Shown one piece after another: positions 49,245 through 59,793 of a stretch of DNA of 64,000 nt. The DNA lies in the NCBI GenBank assembly GCA_018466975.1, contig CM031555.1:2852001-2916000 (forward strand). Direction: 5' to 3'. Within the stretch, counting starts at the first letter, position 1. Every line of letters starts with the position of its first letter. This DNA comes from Sparassis latifolia. Its lineage: Eukaryota; Basidiomycota; Agaricomycetes; Polyporales; Sparassidaceae. A model generated the notes under the pieces. That model saw nothing but the letters and a program-made list of their open reading frames with translations. It had not been told where the DNA came from and ran no database searches. The translations under genes and the position numbers were made by a program.

Positions 49245-51376
49245 ATGACTTTCCTTGTTCCTGTTGCCTTGCTTTCATTATTCACCCTTCTACTTGTGTA
49301 TGCGCACGGACTTTTCAGAGGCTCTCTCCTACTTCCACCTGGTCCTACGCCAGTCCCCCTCCTCGGCAATATCCACCAACTTCCTAAAAATGAGATATGG
49401 AAGGCCCTAAGGGCGTGGGGTGTGCAGTATGGTGAGCATTTTCGTTTTTTGTTTTCGGTCTCTGAACGAAATGCAGGCGATGTGGTCTTTGCTCGATTCC
49501 TTGGCACACGCGTGCTCGTCGTCAATTCCTTACAGGCAGCTCAAGATCTAATGGACAAGAAGAGCTCGATCTATTCTGACAGACCAAGGTTCACCTTACA
49601 TGTCGAATTGCAAGTATGTCAATTACTCTGTATCTATTAGGCCATTCAACGCCGCATGACTGACAGGATGGGGCTCCACTCCATGACCTCTCATATGCGG
49701 TACGGTGAACGCTTCCGCAAGCAACGCCGGTGGATCCACAATGCCGTGCAAGATAAGGACGCGGTCAGGACCTTCCGTCCGATGAGACAGCGAGAGACGT
49801 ACATACTCCTGTCGAACCTGATCGAGAGGCCCGACGACTATGTCACACACATGGAGCAGCAAGTGATATCCTCTCCGTCCGCCCGCGGAGGCTGACCTTC
49901 TTCCAGGTTCATGGGAGCCTTGGTCATGGAAGTAGCCTACGGGCATACCGTTCGGTCGTCCGACGACAAGTATGTGCAGATTGTTCGGCAGGCGACCACC
50001 GCAGTATCAGATGTCGGAAGCAGTAGAGATGAAGTGAGGGATGGGACCGCAGTACCAGTGGCCTGTAGGCAAACATTCACATGTGATTCGGGGAGCCGTT
50101 CCAGACACGCACCAATGCACTCTTCACCATGTCATATGGCACGTCCAGCAGCTTTCGTACTAGAATACGCACCGCAGCTGCCTCCCTTTGGAAGCTACCA
50201 CCAGGCATCCAGGAAGGCAGGAACTTCACTACGATCTCTCGTCAGCGGCACTGATTCGGCAAGAGTACTATGTAGCTTACATGCAGGGAAGAAGTCCACG
50301 AACATCGCGGCCGGGGAGCAGGCAATCAGTGAGGGTAAACTTACGGATGAAGAGGAAGAGGATATCAAGGGTACCGCAGGTGTCTTGTTCGGAGGTGCGC
50401 ATTCGCCTATCCACTTCGACTGATACAAGCTAACTTTATAGCACCAGCGGGGACTGAAACGGTAGGCAATCATTTGGACCGAATTCTTGTGCGAGTTCTG
50501 ATAAATTTGGCCACTGCCGATCGCAGACAGTTACCACACTCTCAGTGTTCTTTTTAACTATGGTGCTTCACCCGGAAGTCTACAAGAAGGCGCAAGAAGA
50601 AGTGGACCGGGTAGTCGGACGCGGGCGTCTTCCGGACTTCAACGATCGCGACTCCCTACCATATCTAGAATGTGTCTTGAAAGAGGTCTATCGGTACGCC
50701 CATCACTCTCTGCTATAAGGTCTTGTGTGACGGTCTTGCGGGCAGGTGGAACGTTCCACTTCCTCTCGGTATTCCCCATCAGCTGATGCACGACGACGAA
50801 TATTCTGGATATCACATCCCAGGGGACACGATGGTTTTCCCGAATATATGGTTCGAACATACGTCGGCTACAGAGTGTGTTTACTGATGTGTTATCCTCA
50901 GGGCGATGTCACAAGATCCAAAATTCTACCCAGATCCTGAGAGGTTCCGTCCGGAACGGTTTGAGGAAATGGACGCGAATGCGGCGGAGTTAAGGGACCC
51001 GTGGCATATCATCTTCGGATTTGGTCGACGGTACGATCCTCAACCGCTCGTCCCTTCGCGTACAGCCTAACCTTACCTCATCGAACAGAATCTGTCCTGG
51101 CCGTCGATTCGCGGATGAGGCAATATGGATTGCCATAGCGAACATTGTAGCAACCCTAAACATTTCTAAGGCTCGAGATGCCCACGGCGAAGACATCACG
51201 CCTCCACTGGCCTTCAGTGGTGGATTCAGCAAGTATGTGACGCTCATACTCCTCCTGGTGCGGGTGCTTATCTAAGAGTGCCAAGCTGTCCTGCACCGTT
51301 CCGATGTTCGATTTTACCACGATCTAAGGCGGCTGTGGACTTGGTGTCGCAAATGCGGGCAAATGTTGCTGCCTGA
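49245..51376 (+). CDS. Cytochrome P450 monooxygenase, possibly degenerate in the middle
   Basis: A microsomal fungal P450 of the CYP5144/CYP620-like general type; the clan is not assigned. ATG at 49245 opens a membrane anchor ([19 protein letters not shown]), then [19 protein letters not shown]. Early exons are 49245-49431, 49477-49609, 49667-49858 and 49907 onward. The second and third introns have GC donors. Later motifs are the I-helix oxygen-binding AGTETTVTTLS, the K-helix ExxR in [27 protein letters not shown] and the heme loop [15 protein letters not shown] with the Cys ligand. It ends [20 protein letters not shown] at TGA 51374. Between about 50020 and 50340 the frame is open but does not resemble P450 helices F-H, so decay or missed introns there are likely. 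Confidence 0.75.
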
Positions 51377-51504
51377 GATACGATCCCACTGATTTTATTG
51401 GTGTTGAGTTGTTGCCATCACTCTATACTTTGAATATACGTACCTGTAATGTGCGTGTACCAGTCCTGCCTTGATAGATAAAGTCGTACACTGGTTGTTG
51501 GCAG

Positions 51505-51720
51505 CGGCTCTAGACGAAGGGACATGACATCCCCAGGGTGCAAGTTTGAATATGATGATTCTTTGACAGAGTCTACTCTGAGTTCATGGAACCACCTTGT
51601 CCTCGCGACAAATAGAGTGTATTACGGGTCACCACCGCAGCCAGGGACGGAGAACATTCCGAATGGGGAAGGTGAGATACCAAGAAAGGAGAATATGAAG
51701 GAACCTAAGTTGAGAGATCC
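51505..51720 (+). repeat. RAD1 3'-flank duplication, copy 2
   Basis: GGCTCTAGACGAAGGGACATGACATCC here matches the end of RAD1 with one change, and similarity continues into GGGGAAGGTGAGATACCAAG. The orientation is the same as copy 1, so the P450 lies between direct copies. Copy 2 carries the last six RAD1 codons as a remnant. Confidence 0.75.
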
Positions 51721-51799
51721 CAAGTACTCCATCATTACCGTCAATCCCGATATAGTCAATGCTGGTAAATTCAGCTCTATATATACACAGGACGCATAA
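51524..51799 (+). CDS. 91-codon ORF of unknown function in copy 2, stop inside a MITE
   Basis: The ATG at 51524 lies in the duplicated RAD1 flank. The product MTSPGCKFEYDDSLTESTLS ... EGEIPRKENMKEPKLRDPKY has no recognised domain. EGEIPRKE is also encoded in copy 1, in the matching place, which hints that a short protein was once encoded. The last residues (IYTQDA) and the TAA at 51797 come from the target duplication and terminal repeat of the hAT-type MITE, so the original end has been lost. Whether it is expressed is unknown. Confidence 0.35.
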   Translation: MTSPGCKFEYDDSLTESTLSSWNHLVLATNRVYYGSPPQPGTENIPNGEGEIPRKENMKEPKLRDPKYSIITVNPDIVNAGKFSSIYTQDA

Positions 51800-52136
51800 C
51801 CTTTTTTTCCCGAGGAAATAGCGTGTGGAAATCAACAATGTTATTCTACAGGAACACGAGGAGAAAACGTGTAAAAGAACAGAGCATTTCCTCAAATTTT
51901 CCACAGGAAGTTAGTGGCCAAATATGCCAATTTTGTCCAGATTTTGGCACGTCCTGTCATGTCGTCCAGTTGCCTTGTATGGTAGGCAACTTCCAAGGGA
52001 AAAAAACTGTGAGAATCTTTTGTCTTTTTCTGACGTTTTTCTCCTGGTTTTTCATCCGAAAATACTTTATTTATTTCCATGCTTTTTTCCACGTTATTTC
52101 CAATGGAAAAAAGTGGTTATGCGTCCTGTATATACA
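51780..52136. mobile_element. hAT-type MITE, 341 bp, with 8-bp target duplication
   Basis: The element 51788-52128 begins CAGGACGCATAACC and ends with the exact reverse complement. The arms stay similar for about 45 bp (GAGGAAATAGCGTG left; TGGAAATAACGTGG on the reverse of the right arm). It is flanked on both sides by the identical octamer TATATACA (51780-51787 and 52129-52136). An 8-bp duplication and CAG termini are the hAT hallmark. The interior is very AT-rich with no transposase. Confidence 0.92.
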
Positions 52137-52242
52137 TCTACAGGATCGAAATATGTATCCAAATAGCCCTTGCACCACGTATAATCGTCAGTCCACTGAC
52201 TCATTCTTTATTCGCTCATTGACATCTCTCTTGCCCTCTTGT

Positions 52243-53058
52243 TCAAACGCGGCAAAGAACCTCACCATGCATAAGGGCAAACCAGCCATCCTCTTCACCA
52301 GCCCACTTACATAACGCTGCCGCAAACTGCTCCAATTCTTCCTTCGTAGCAACGCCATTGGAGATCGCGGTGCGCGTCAATCCAGGTGAGACGATAAGGT
52401 CAGCCCAAAGGCCGCCCCACCACGCGCGTTCCTCCGGGGTGCCGTAACACCAGGTACTAGAGGACTTGGTGATTTTGGCGGGATCGAACCCAGCCTCGCG
52501 CGCCCACGCATGCAGACGCCGTCCCGCCAATGGCTCTCCACCATTTGCGCGTTGCACGTGCACATACTTCTCCTTGAAGTCGGCCATGCCCTCGACGTCG
52601 GGGAACCACGTGAAGGTGTCGAAGTCAGTATCGCGCACGGCGACGATCCCGCCAGGCTTCGTGATCCGACGCATCTCGCGCAGCGCCCGCACGGGATCCC
52701 CGACGTGCTGCAGCACCTGGTGCGCGTGCACGACGTCGAACGTGCCATCGGGAAACGCCAGTCCGTTCACATCGCCGACCACGAACTGCACGTTCTTCAC
52801 CCCCAGCGCCGCCGCATTCGCGCGCGCCTTTTCCAGAACATCGCCGGCGAGCTCCACGCCGACGACATCACCATTAGGCACCAGCTTTGCCAGGTCCGCC
52901 GTGATTGTGCCAGGCCCGCACCCGATGTCCAGGATGCGCATGTCGGAGCGCAGTGCAGGAATCAGGTACGCAGCGGAGTTGGTTGCGGTACGCCAGTACA
53001 GCGCACGCAGCACTGATTCGGTCTCTCCGTGAGTGTACACAGCGGTTTCAGTGGCCAT
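52243..53058 (-). CDS. Class I SAM-dependent methyltransferase (UbiE/COQ5-like fold)
   Basis: This is a single-exon gene of 271 residues, unusual here where most genes are intron-rich. The start is ATG 53058 (MATETAVYTHGETESVLRAL). Motif I is ILDIGCGPGTITADLAK (SAM binding), followed by the acidic residue in VVGVELAGDVLEKAR, motif II in FVVGDVNGLAFPDGTFDVVH, and then VLQHVGDPVRALREMRRITK with GGIVAVRDTDFDTF. It resembles ascomycete and basidiomycete small-molecule methyltransferases. The substrate cannot be told from the sequence. The lack of introns and higher GC content could reflect retroposition or transfer, but this is only a hint. Confidence 0.88.
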   Translation of the reverse strand: MATETAVYTHGETESVLRALYWRTATNSAAYLIPALRSDMRILDIGCGPGTITADLAKLVPNGDVVGVELAGDVLEKARANAAALGVKNVQFVVGDVNGLAFPDGTFDVVHAHQVLQHVGDPVRALREMRRITKPGGIVAVRDTDFDTFTWFPDVEGMADFKEKYVHVQRANGGEPLAGRRLHAWAREAGFDPAKITKSSSTWCYGTPEERAWWGGLWADLIVSPGLTRTAISNGVATKEELEQFAAALCKWAGEEDGWFALMHGEVLCRV

Positions 53059-53578
53059 GATTTGGGGCTGTTCAACAAGATACAAGGTCAGGACATTGTC
53101 GTGCTCTCGAGAAATGCGATGAAGCGACGAGTTCGCACGGAAGAGCAAGTGGCATGATTGAACAAACTAATCAACACGGTTCTGCGAGAGGTCCATCCAG
53201 GCCTTAGATGGTGGTCAATGATATTTCCCATATGAAAGAGCCTCGATAAAGGCTCGAGTATGGGCTCGGGCAAGGTTACACCGAGAAGCAAGCACTCACA
53301 ACGATGATCTTTGTCAACTTCAATGTCCTCCTTAACCCCACAGCACGTACACGCCAAGGCATTGTGTACGTCAAAGGCGCCTCAAGCATGAATACCTTAT
53401 TCTATGGTTAGTTTGATGACCACATGTACCACCCTTAGAACAACACTGGGAGAAGTCCGCCGGCGATGGCGCATACTTATATCCTTCCTTAGCTTTCCAG
53501 AGTGCACGAGAGCTAAGGGGGTGGCGAGTTACGATCATAGTCTATAGCACCATATCACGGTAGCATAATATTCCGAGC
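53059..53578. other. Gap between methyltransferase and FunK1 kinase
   Basis: Methyltransferase promoter and FunK1 3' flank. Short frames with possible splice signals near 53300-53370 may be a 5' leader exon; no gene is called. Confidence 0.4.
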
Positions 53579-56150
53579 TCAGTCCTCCGAGTCTCGACCT
53601 TCATCCATCGAGTCCAGCTGAGAGGCGTTCAAACCCAAACTTCCAGTAGCTCTTGAGCGAGATGAGCAAGCACCCGACTTCGATGCTTGCGTCTTCTGTC
53701 GCTTGGCTGAATCTTCGGTAAAGTCATCTGCCTTTCCTTCGCTGCCTACACTTGTGCCTGTCTGGAAAGATTCTTGTAGTGACTTTCCCTTCGTAAACGG
53801 TTTGAATTTGTTTTCAACCTTGTCACTAACCCAGAACGGCCCGTTGTCTCTCACGACTGCAGTGAAAGCAACATAGACTGCATGGTGGTCGGCCAAGAGG
53901 AGCTGCCCATCAGAAGGTCGAGGAATTAAAGCCGCAGGTGTCACAATGTCAAAGCCAGGTGGGAGTTCAGTGCGAAATGTGACCGGTGCGGAGGGAGTAG
54001 TAGTGGTTGCTCCATGAATCGGTCCCAATGCATCAATGTCAATGGCAGCATAATGTCTACGACAAAGTTCGATCAGAGAGCGAAGAAGGTTACTCAACGC
54101 GGGGTTGCCTGAAACATCGAATGGTACCAGTCCTGCCTTAATAGTCGAGAACTTGTAAGTACCACCGACGTAGTGGCCAGCAAGTGTGCGATCACATTCA
54201 TTGTAGGTTGATTCAATGTGGGTCCGGAGAGGCGAACCTGAAAGATCATGCGGGTGGTATTTGAGTGCTAACCAGTGCACCAGGTGAACAAACGATTCCA
54301 TGTCATCAGAAACTTCATGCCCCTTGACCGTCGGATAACGGAGCAACAGAGCAGACATGAATTGCCAAGTACCCTGAACAACAAGGTTAGATTCTAGCAA
54401 AAGACACAACACAATCATGATACATGCCGAGCGAGTATTTTGCGAGGCACCTTTGTCAAGATGTTCCTTGTATTTGCACATGTCCCAATCATTCAAGAAT
54501 CCGGCAGGAGACAAGGTGCCTGTTAGATATCCTTCGGCATCGGGGTCCTGAGAAATCAGGATATTGTTGGCGCTGACGTCACAATGGAGTATCGCAGCTG
54601 ATACCCATGCATCACGGTGGGCTATCAAAACATCTCGTCAGAAAGGACCACATATATCAAACTTGAAAAAAGGAGAGCTGACCTATGACCGCATCACGAA
54701 CAACCAAGATCATCTCTCGAACATCAGCATAGTCCTCCAGCGGACGGCCGACGTCTTTCACAACGATCCGGTAGTGAATCCGACCCATTATCCGGGCGTT
54801 AAATTCCTGCGTACGAGTCTTCTGAACCGATTCGCCAACGTCGCCACCACAAATGAGGGTCGCGATCCTCTCCCGGACTCCCTTTTGATATAATCGTTCA
54901 TACACCTCTCGTTCAGGTTTGACCTTGTCCGAGTCAGTGCGCCAAGTATCTTTGAGAAACGCTAGTCGTTGCGTGGCCATGTCATATGCCACATAACCTC
55001 TTGTCGCGCGGCCTGTGAGAGAACTGCTTGAGGACCGTGCACGCCCTACCAGATAGTGCCTCTTCGACGTCGATGGAGGTGAGACAGTTTTACCGGTTTC
55101 ACTGAGTACATCGTCCGCCTTGAACTCGATCTTGTAAATAGGCCAACCGTCCAACATGGCCTCTCGCAAACATTCTTTGTGATATTCGTTCAGCCGGCTC
55201 TCGCAACTCCTCATCTCTGCCACTTCTTCAGGTGTGGCAAGGATGGCAGTAGGATCGTAGCCCCGCTGAGAGTCGTTCATCTTCCCGACCCTGTACATGA
55301 ACGTATGTAGCGTCTCTGGTTCCTGAATGTAGTCGAAACTTTTGGAGACGATTCCGCCAGCGCGGTCCCAGCGGATTAGACGGGCACCGGATTTGCAGAT
55401 GAAAACCATGAGGCAAAAGAGGCGGTGCTGGCGAAGGAGTATCTGGGCCGCATGCTCGGTGATCTGTCCCAAGGTCCGTAAGCCATCGTGCGAATGAGCA
55501 TGAAGAAAATGTGCCCCAGGGTCATTGAACTCGAAAGCTGATCTCTGGTGGTTACTCTTGGCCTCTATAGGTACACAAGTCCAAGCCCAGGAGACTCTCG
55601 CCATGTAGTACTTCTGGCGTTGAGCCGATTTGCCCCGCATCAATTGTTTCGTCGGAACAGAGTAAGCTTCCTTCGCAGCGGCGGTTGTAGGATAGATCCC
55701 AATGCCGAATTTGGTGATATTCTCGTCGCTTGCTACTTCGCTACCAGTCACGTCCAGGTACTCGCCAGTGTCTCTGGCAGTGAGGCCACTCTGAGGGACG
55801 GCGTTTAGAACAGATTGAAAAACCTTACACTATAAACCAATGTCAGATCAAGAGAAGATTCGGAATGCGGAAAAAGAAGACACGCACCAAACCAGGATAC
55901 ATATCAGTCTCGAGCCCGTCAAGCTTTACGCATTCAAAACTCTGGAATTTGGACCTTTCTTCATATGACGGATCAGGACCGGGAACAAACTCTGCCATGA
56001 AGTCTTCAAGGCCGATCTCGACGATATGGTTTGTCATTTCGTCCGCCAAATCAATGCGCAGGTCCACGTCTTTCTCCGGACTTAGGAAAACTGTTGTCGA
56101 CTCCAGACTTTGTTGGGCGTCACCTACGGTGGAGCAGTAGGAGGTAAACG
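53579..56150 (-). CDS. FunK1 (fungal-type) protein kinase; 5' end unresolved
   Basis: FunK1 kinases are an expanded, function-poor family in Agaricomycetes. Exons are 55888 upward (start not fixed, frame open to about 56150), 54683-55829, 54428-54621 and 53579-54373. N-terminal sequence VDLRIDLADEMTNHIVEIGL leads to the family core (SFDYIQEPETLHTFMYRVGK; RIVVKDVGRPLEDYADVREM). The kinase catalytic loop is AILHCDVSANNILI (HCDxSxxN), followed by LNDWDMCKYK (DWD metal site) and RSGTWQFMSALLLR. The intron 54374-54427 has a GC donor (TCG|GCATGT) and is in frame. The C-terminus is Ser/Lys-rich. The ATP-binding Lys is in YVAYDMATQRLAFLKDTWR. Catalytic residues look intact. Confidence 0.82.
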
Positions 56151-56786
56151 TATTGTAAAGGCGGGTCTGAGGCTGTGTTGTACGTCCTGCTGTTCGTCTG
56201 CAGATCCTGCGTCAGATGAAGAAACCTGGGGCGAATTCGGGCCAGGAGACAGGGTCCCAGGTTGTGGTAGGTCCAGCTGTTCGCCTCTAGATGTTGTGTA
56301 GAGTGTAGTATCCTGAAGAGGGTACGATTCAGATGGTCAAGAAGACACTGTAGAAAGCAGACACACAGAAACAGGACTGAGAGAGGCAGTGCCTTATATA
56401 TGAATGTCGGTGGATGGACCAAGTAAAATTACGATGTTCTGCATCGTGCCGTGCATGTGTCATTTCCGGAAATGAACATGGGCCAACACGCTCACGGCGG
56501 CCAGAGGGCAGGTAGACAATGATTGTGGCCAAAACATCTGAAATCGGTGAGCACATTTCTCCCACGGCATCCAACGTGGTCGCGTCACCATTATCTCATA
56601 TGCCAGCTACGATATCTCGGTAGGAGCCTGAGGCTTCGGAGGACAAGCTTAAGTCGAAGGTTTCAAATTCTCACATAACGGCGCGAACATGTGACCGACG
56701 CGTCTGAGAAGCGCCCGTGCTCCACGGCCGAAGTGACACCGGAGACGGGGACTAATATCTAAGTTCCTTACATTGTGGGAACATCC

Positions 56787-56859
56787 GGCCTAACATTGTA
56801 CATGTATGACGGCCCGTATGTAGCTCCGACGGTCGAAAATATGTTTACAATGTAAGGCC
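56787..56859. repeat. Short foldback element
   Basis: GGCCTAACATTGTA at 56787-56800 is nearly the reverse complement of ACAATGTAAGGCC at 56847-56859. The same CCTTACATTGT motif also occurs just before it near 56767. A second stem (ATCACACATT/AATGTGTGAT) lies at about 56885-56907. Confidence 0.6.
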
Positions 56860-57189
56860 TGATGTCTGGGCATGCGATACCCAAATCACACATTGATAAT
56901 GTGTGATATTGCAACATATACAATGTTCGCAAATGGCTATGTTACCATATAACATTCGTCCGAAAATTTTAGGTCTTGTTCGGCATGTCCGGCGGGAAGA
57001 AATTCTGATCGACATTATGCCTTTCAGGGCAGACAACAGATTAAATATCGAACTAGTATAAGGGCGACACAAAGTTACAATGTATGATCATTTGACATTT
57101 GACATTAGAGTCTATATATGAGGTGAGATGTCAGGGCCTCACACCCTCGACCTAATATTCAAACTGTAAGGAGGTCGGACACCCATAGC

Positions 57190-57275
57190 GCCGCTAAGCG
57201 GCTTGACGAGTGGCACACTCGATGGCCGCTTAGTGGTCATTGGATCGCCAAGTGTACCGCTCAGCGGCTTTTCAA
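57190..57275. repeat. Cluster of CCGCTnAGCGG palindromes
   Basis: CCGCTAAGCGGCTTGACGAG (about 57190) and CCGCTCAGCGGCTTTTCAA (about 57258) are imperfect direct repeats, each with a 5-bp palindrome. GGCCGCTTAGTGG lies between them. Confidence 0.6.
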
Positions 57276-57441
57276 CTGGTCGTGGGAGATCGCACAAGCA
57301 CAAGCACAAGTTCGATCAAAGGAAGTACATTAACTGTATATAATGAGAAAGCGGCAAATGACAGGACATCGACAAACAGCGCAGGATGCAACGACGAGGG
57401 GCAAGGGACAGGAACAGCACGTAAAATTACGAGGAAACCAC

Positions 57442-59793
57442 TTATTTGCACACAAGCTGGGCCAAGTCATCCCTATCCACCCTAAGCGTCCTGCCGCCTT
57501 CTTCCAGTACTAGAACAAGCGGGTCTGCCACGCCCCGCATCGTTTTGCCGTACGCTCCGAAGTTGGGGCCACGCTTACACACAATCGCATAATCGCCAGG
57601 GCCTGGTCATAATATGGCGAGGTCTTGGAGAGAGACATCGGCATATTCCAGCTTTCGCGTCCGGTATTCGCATCGCACCTTGCCGTTCACTGGGGAGGCT
57701 CCCTTCACCGTGGTCATCAGCTTGTCTCGGAGTTGACCGGCTGTGCACATGAACTTGAAGCGATAAGTATGGAATGCAGGTGCCACAGCCGCATCCAGCA
57801 TCCATCCATTGGGTCCTGATGTGAATTCAGCGGACATTTTGTGTTGATGATGAGGCTACGCACCATTAGGTTCGACTGAAGACATCGATCCATCGGGTCC
57901 TAATGTGGATTCAGCGGACACTCGGTAGTGGCAGCACGGTTACGCACCATCAAGTTCCACCAAATATGCCCACGCTGAATCTGTGTCGTGTGACGCGGGT
58001 TCTAATTCGTGGCCCAATGGGGTCCGAGGCCACTCAGGGAGCAGACCACGCTCCGCCGTGTCGATGTTGCCCCTGCAATGAGGCAGTTAGATATGACCAG
58101 AACTACAAGTAATGAATCTTACCTTTCTTCTGACCGGAATGCGATCTCGGGCTTTTGGAACAAGAGGACGCCCCTCGAGGTTAAAAGCTTGGCTTCAAGC
58201 TCAACCTCGTAATCGCCGTGGTACGTGACGTTTCGCAATGTGCTTACAAATCCCTTCAAAGGGCCTTTGATGACACGCACCGCTCGCCCGATGTCGGGAT
58301 TCCGTCGGTCAGGATGCTTGAGGGCAAGCTCCATCTCCACCTCTTCCTCTGTTTGCATCTCAGAGCGTGAGGGGCGCTGCTCTCCCGGCCTTGATACTGT
58401 CACCGACGGCTGTATCGAGGTCCATTCCGCCTTGGACTCTGTGAGTAAGAGATCCCAGGGTAACACATGATGCTATATCGAGTTTTGAGCATCGATAACG
58501 TCGCAGTTGGTGGGACATACCTCAGAGGTTTCCAACACAGAAGAAGTATGAAAGACTCCCGTTATTGGGTTTCTAGTTCGCTGAGAAAAGTTCAGTACTT
58601 GGAAGCATCATTGTAGGTAGAACATACATGCTGAGGAAAGTTCCGCTATTAAGGATTGCAATTGCATGAGAAGTGCATAACATACCTCGACTTTGTTCAC
58701 GTGAACAATTGTGACATCGAAATCATCCACGGCAATCACTTGCCCTTCCAAGCCCGCATGGAGGCCCGTCTTAACTTTGACCGCATCGCCAACTGCCCAA
58801 AGGGGGTGTAACTGAGTTACAGGTAGCACGAGAGACGAAAGTTCATCATCCAACTTCTCGTGGTAGAGATTGGTTAGCGTAGCCTGTCCATTAATGACTG
58901 AATGCACGACACCGATGAGGCTGCATTGCTCGCCCTGTATAATGATCACATGCGTGCCTGCAGCCGGTTCGAAGTCAACACAGAATAGAATGAGCTTCGC
59001 TATCGCTGTCTTTGGCACGAATTTCGCCGCATTAAAGACGAATACGTCATTTCGAGTCGCGTGGACGTCGAAAGTCACCTGGTCCAAAGTGAGTTCGAGC
59101 TGCAGGAGGCCGCCTTTGAACTTCTTGCCCTTGAGAATATGTATCAGCCGATCACCTTCACTTTCTGTCACAGCCTCTCTGAACAACTCCTTCAGTAATG
59201 CTGGCGGCATTGGTTGCTGAGAAGTTCTTCCGTGCTGCCACTTTTTTGTAGTAGGCAAGCGCGGAACCACCCAGACGTGGAGGAGAGAGTCCTCTCGCGA
59301 CTCCACGAAGGCCACATCGTGCTTATATGTACCACGCGAGATGCACACCCAAGGAGAGAGGAAACCATTTTCCATGGCTTGAAGGTGGATTTCATCGGGG
59401 GCAAGAGAGACGACTGCGCCACCCGACTGCGAGGCCCGCTGTGCACGTCTAGCCGCCATGTCTCTCTCCGTAATAGACCGGGCCATGGCTTCTGCGTCAG
59501 CAGCATTGTCGCCGACACATGCATTATCAAGACGCGCCCGAGCTTGTTGAGTGCGTTGGACGTCAGCGAGCAACTCGGCTGGAAACAAGCTGTAAGATAT
59601 ATCCAATAATGCAGCTGAGACACTTACCCAGTTCCTCCTCCTCTTCTTCTTCTTCCTCCTCCTCCTCCTCCTCCTTGTTGTCGACGATAGCCTCGATATC
59701 CAAGTATGGGTTCTTGGCATTCCATGCATGAGGATTGAAAACGTAAGAACCGACTGCAGTACTTACCGCTTTCCACGCACGCTTTGAAGACAT
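57442..59793 (-). pseudogene. Spt5-like KOW-domain gene with in-frame stop and duplicated exon
   Basis: The frame resembles the transcription elongation factor Spt5, an RNA polymerase II clamp. Exon 1 at 59767-59793 (MSSKRAWKA) and an acidic exon (NPYLDIEAIVD followed by 14 Glu) are Spt5-like. A long exon reads DEIHLQAMENGFLSPWVCIS and ends with a KOW motif (GDAVKVKTGLHAGLEGQVIAV). A second KOW near 58270 (GRAVRVIKGPLKGFVSTL) and a C-terminal PGPGDYAIVCKRGPNFGAYG to TAA 57442 follow. A TGA at 57607-57609 interrupts the last exon in frame, between DLAIL and PGPGDY. An exon/intron unit is tandemly repeated at about 57800-57965. KOW proteins of this kind are often multicopy in Agaricomycetes. 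I call it a pseudogene or, less likely, a shortened gene ending at 57607. Confidence 0.6.
57801..57965. repeat. Tandem duplication of an 80-90 bp exon-intron unit
   Basis: GGGTCCTGATGTGAATTCAG (about 57810) and GGGTCCTAATGTGGATTCAG (about 57895) begin two units that end in TACGCACCATTAGGTTC and TACGCACCATCAAGTTC. On the coding strand each unit reads SAExTxGPxG and a GTGCGTA donor. Confidence 0.75.

Larger units (their letters stand above)
56151..57441. other. 1.3-kb region with foldback and palindromic repeats, no gene
   Basis: The left end may include the FunK1 first exon. A roughly 73-bp foldback (56787-56859) and GC palindromes (57190-57275) are listed below. Frames such as 57240-57485 have no family features. 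Confidence 0.5.

Noticed and set aside
52243..53058. Horizontal transfer of the intronless methyltransferase from bacteria
   Set aside because: Lack of introns and GC content alone are not enough; fungal homologues of this type are common.
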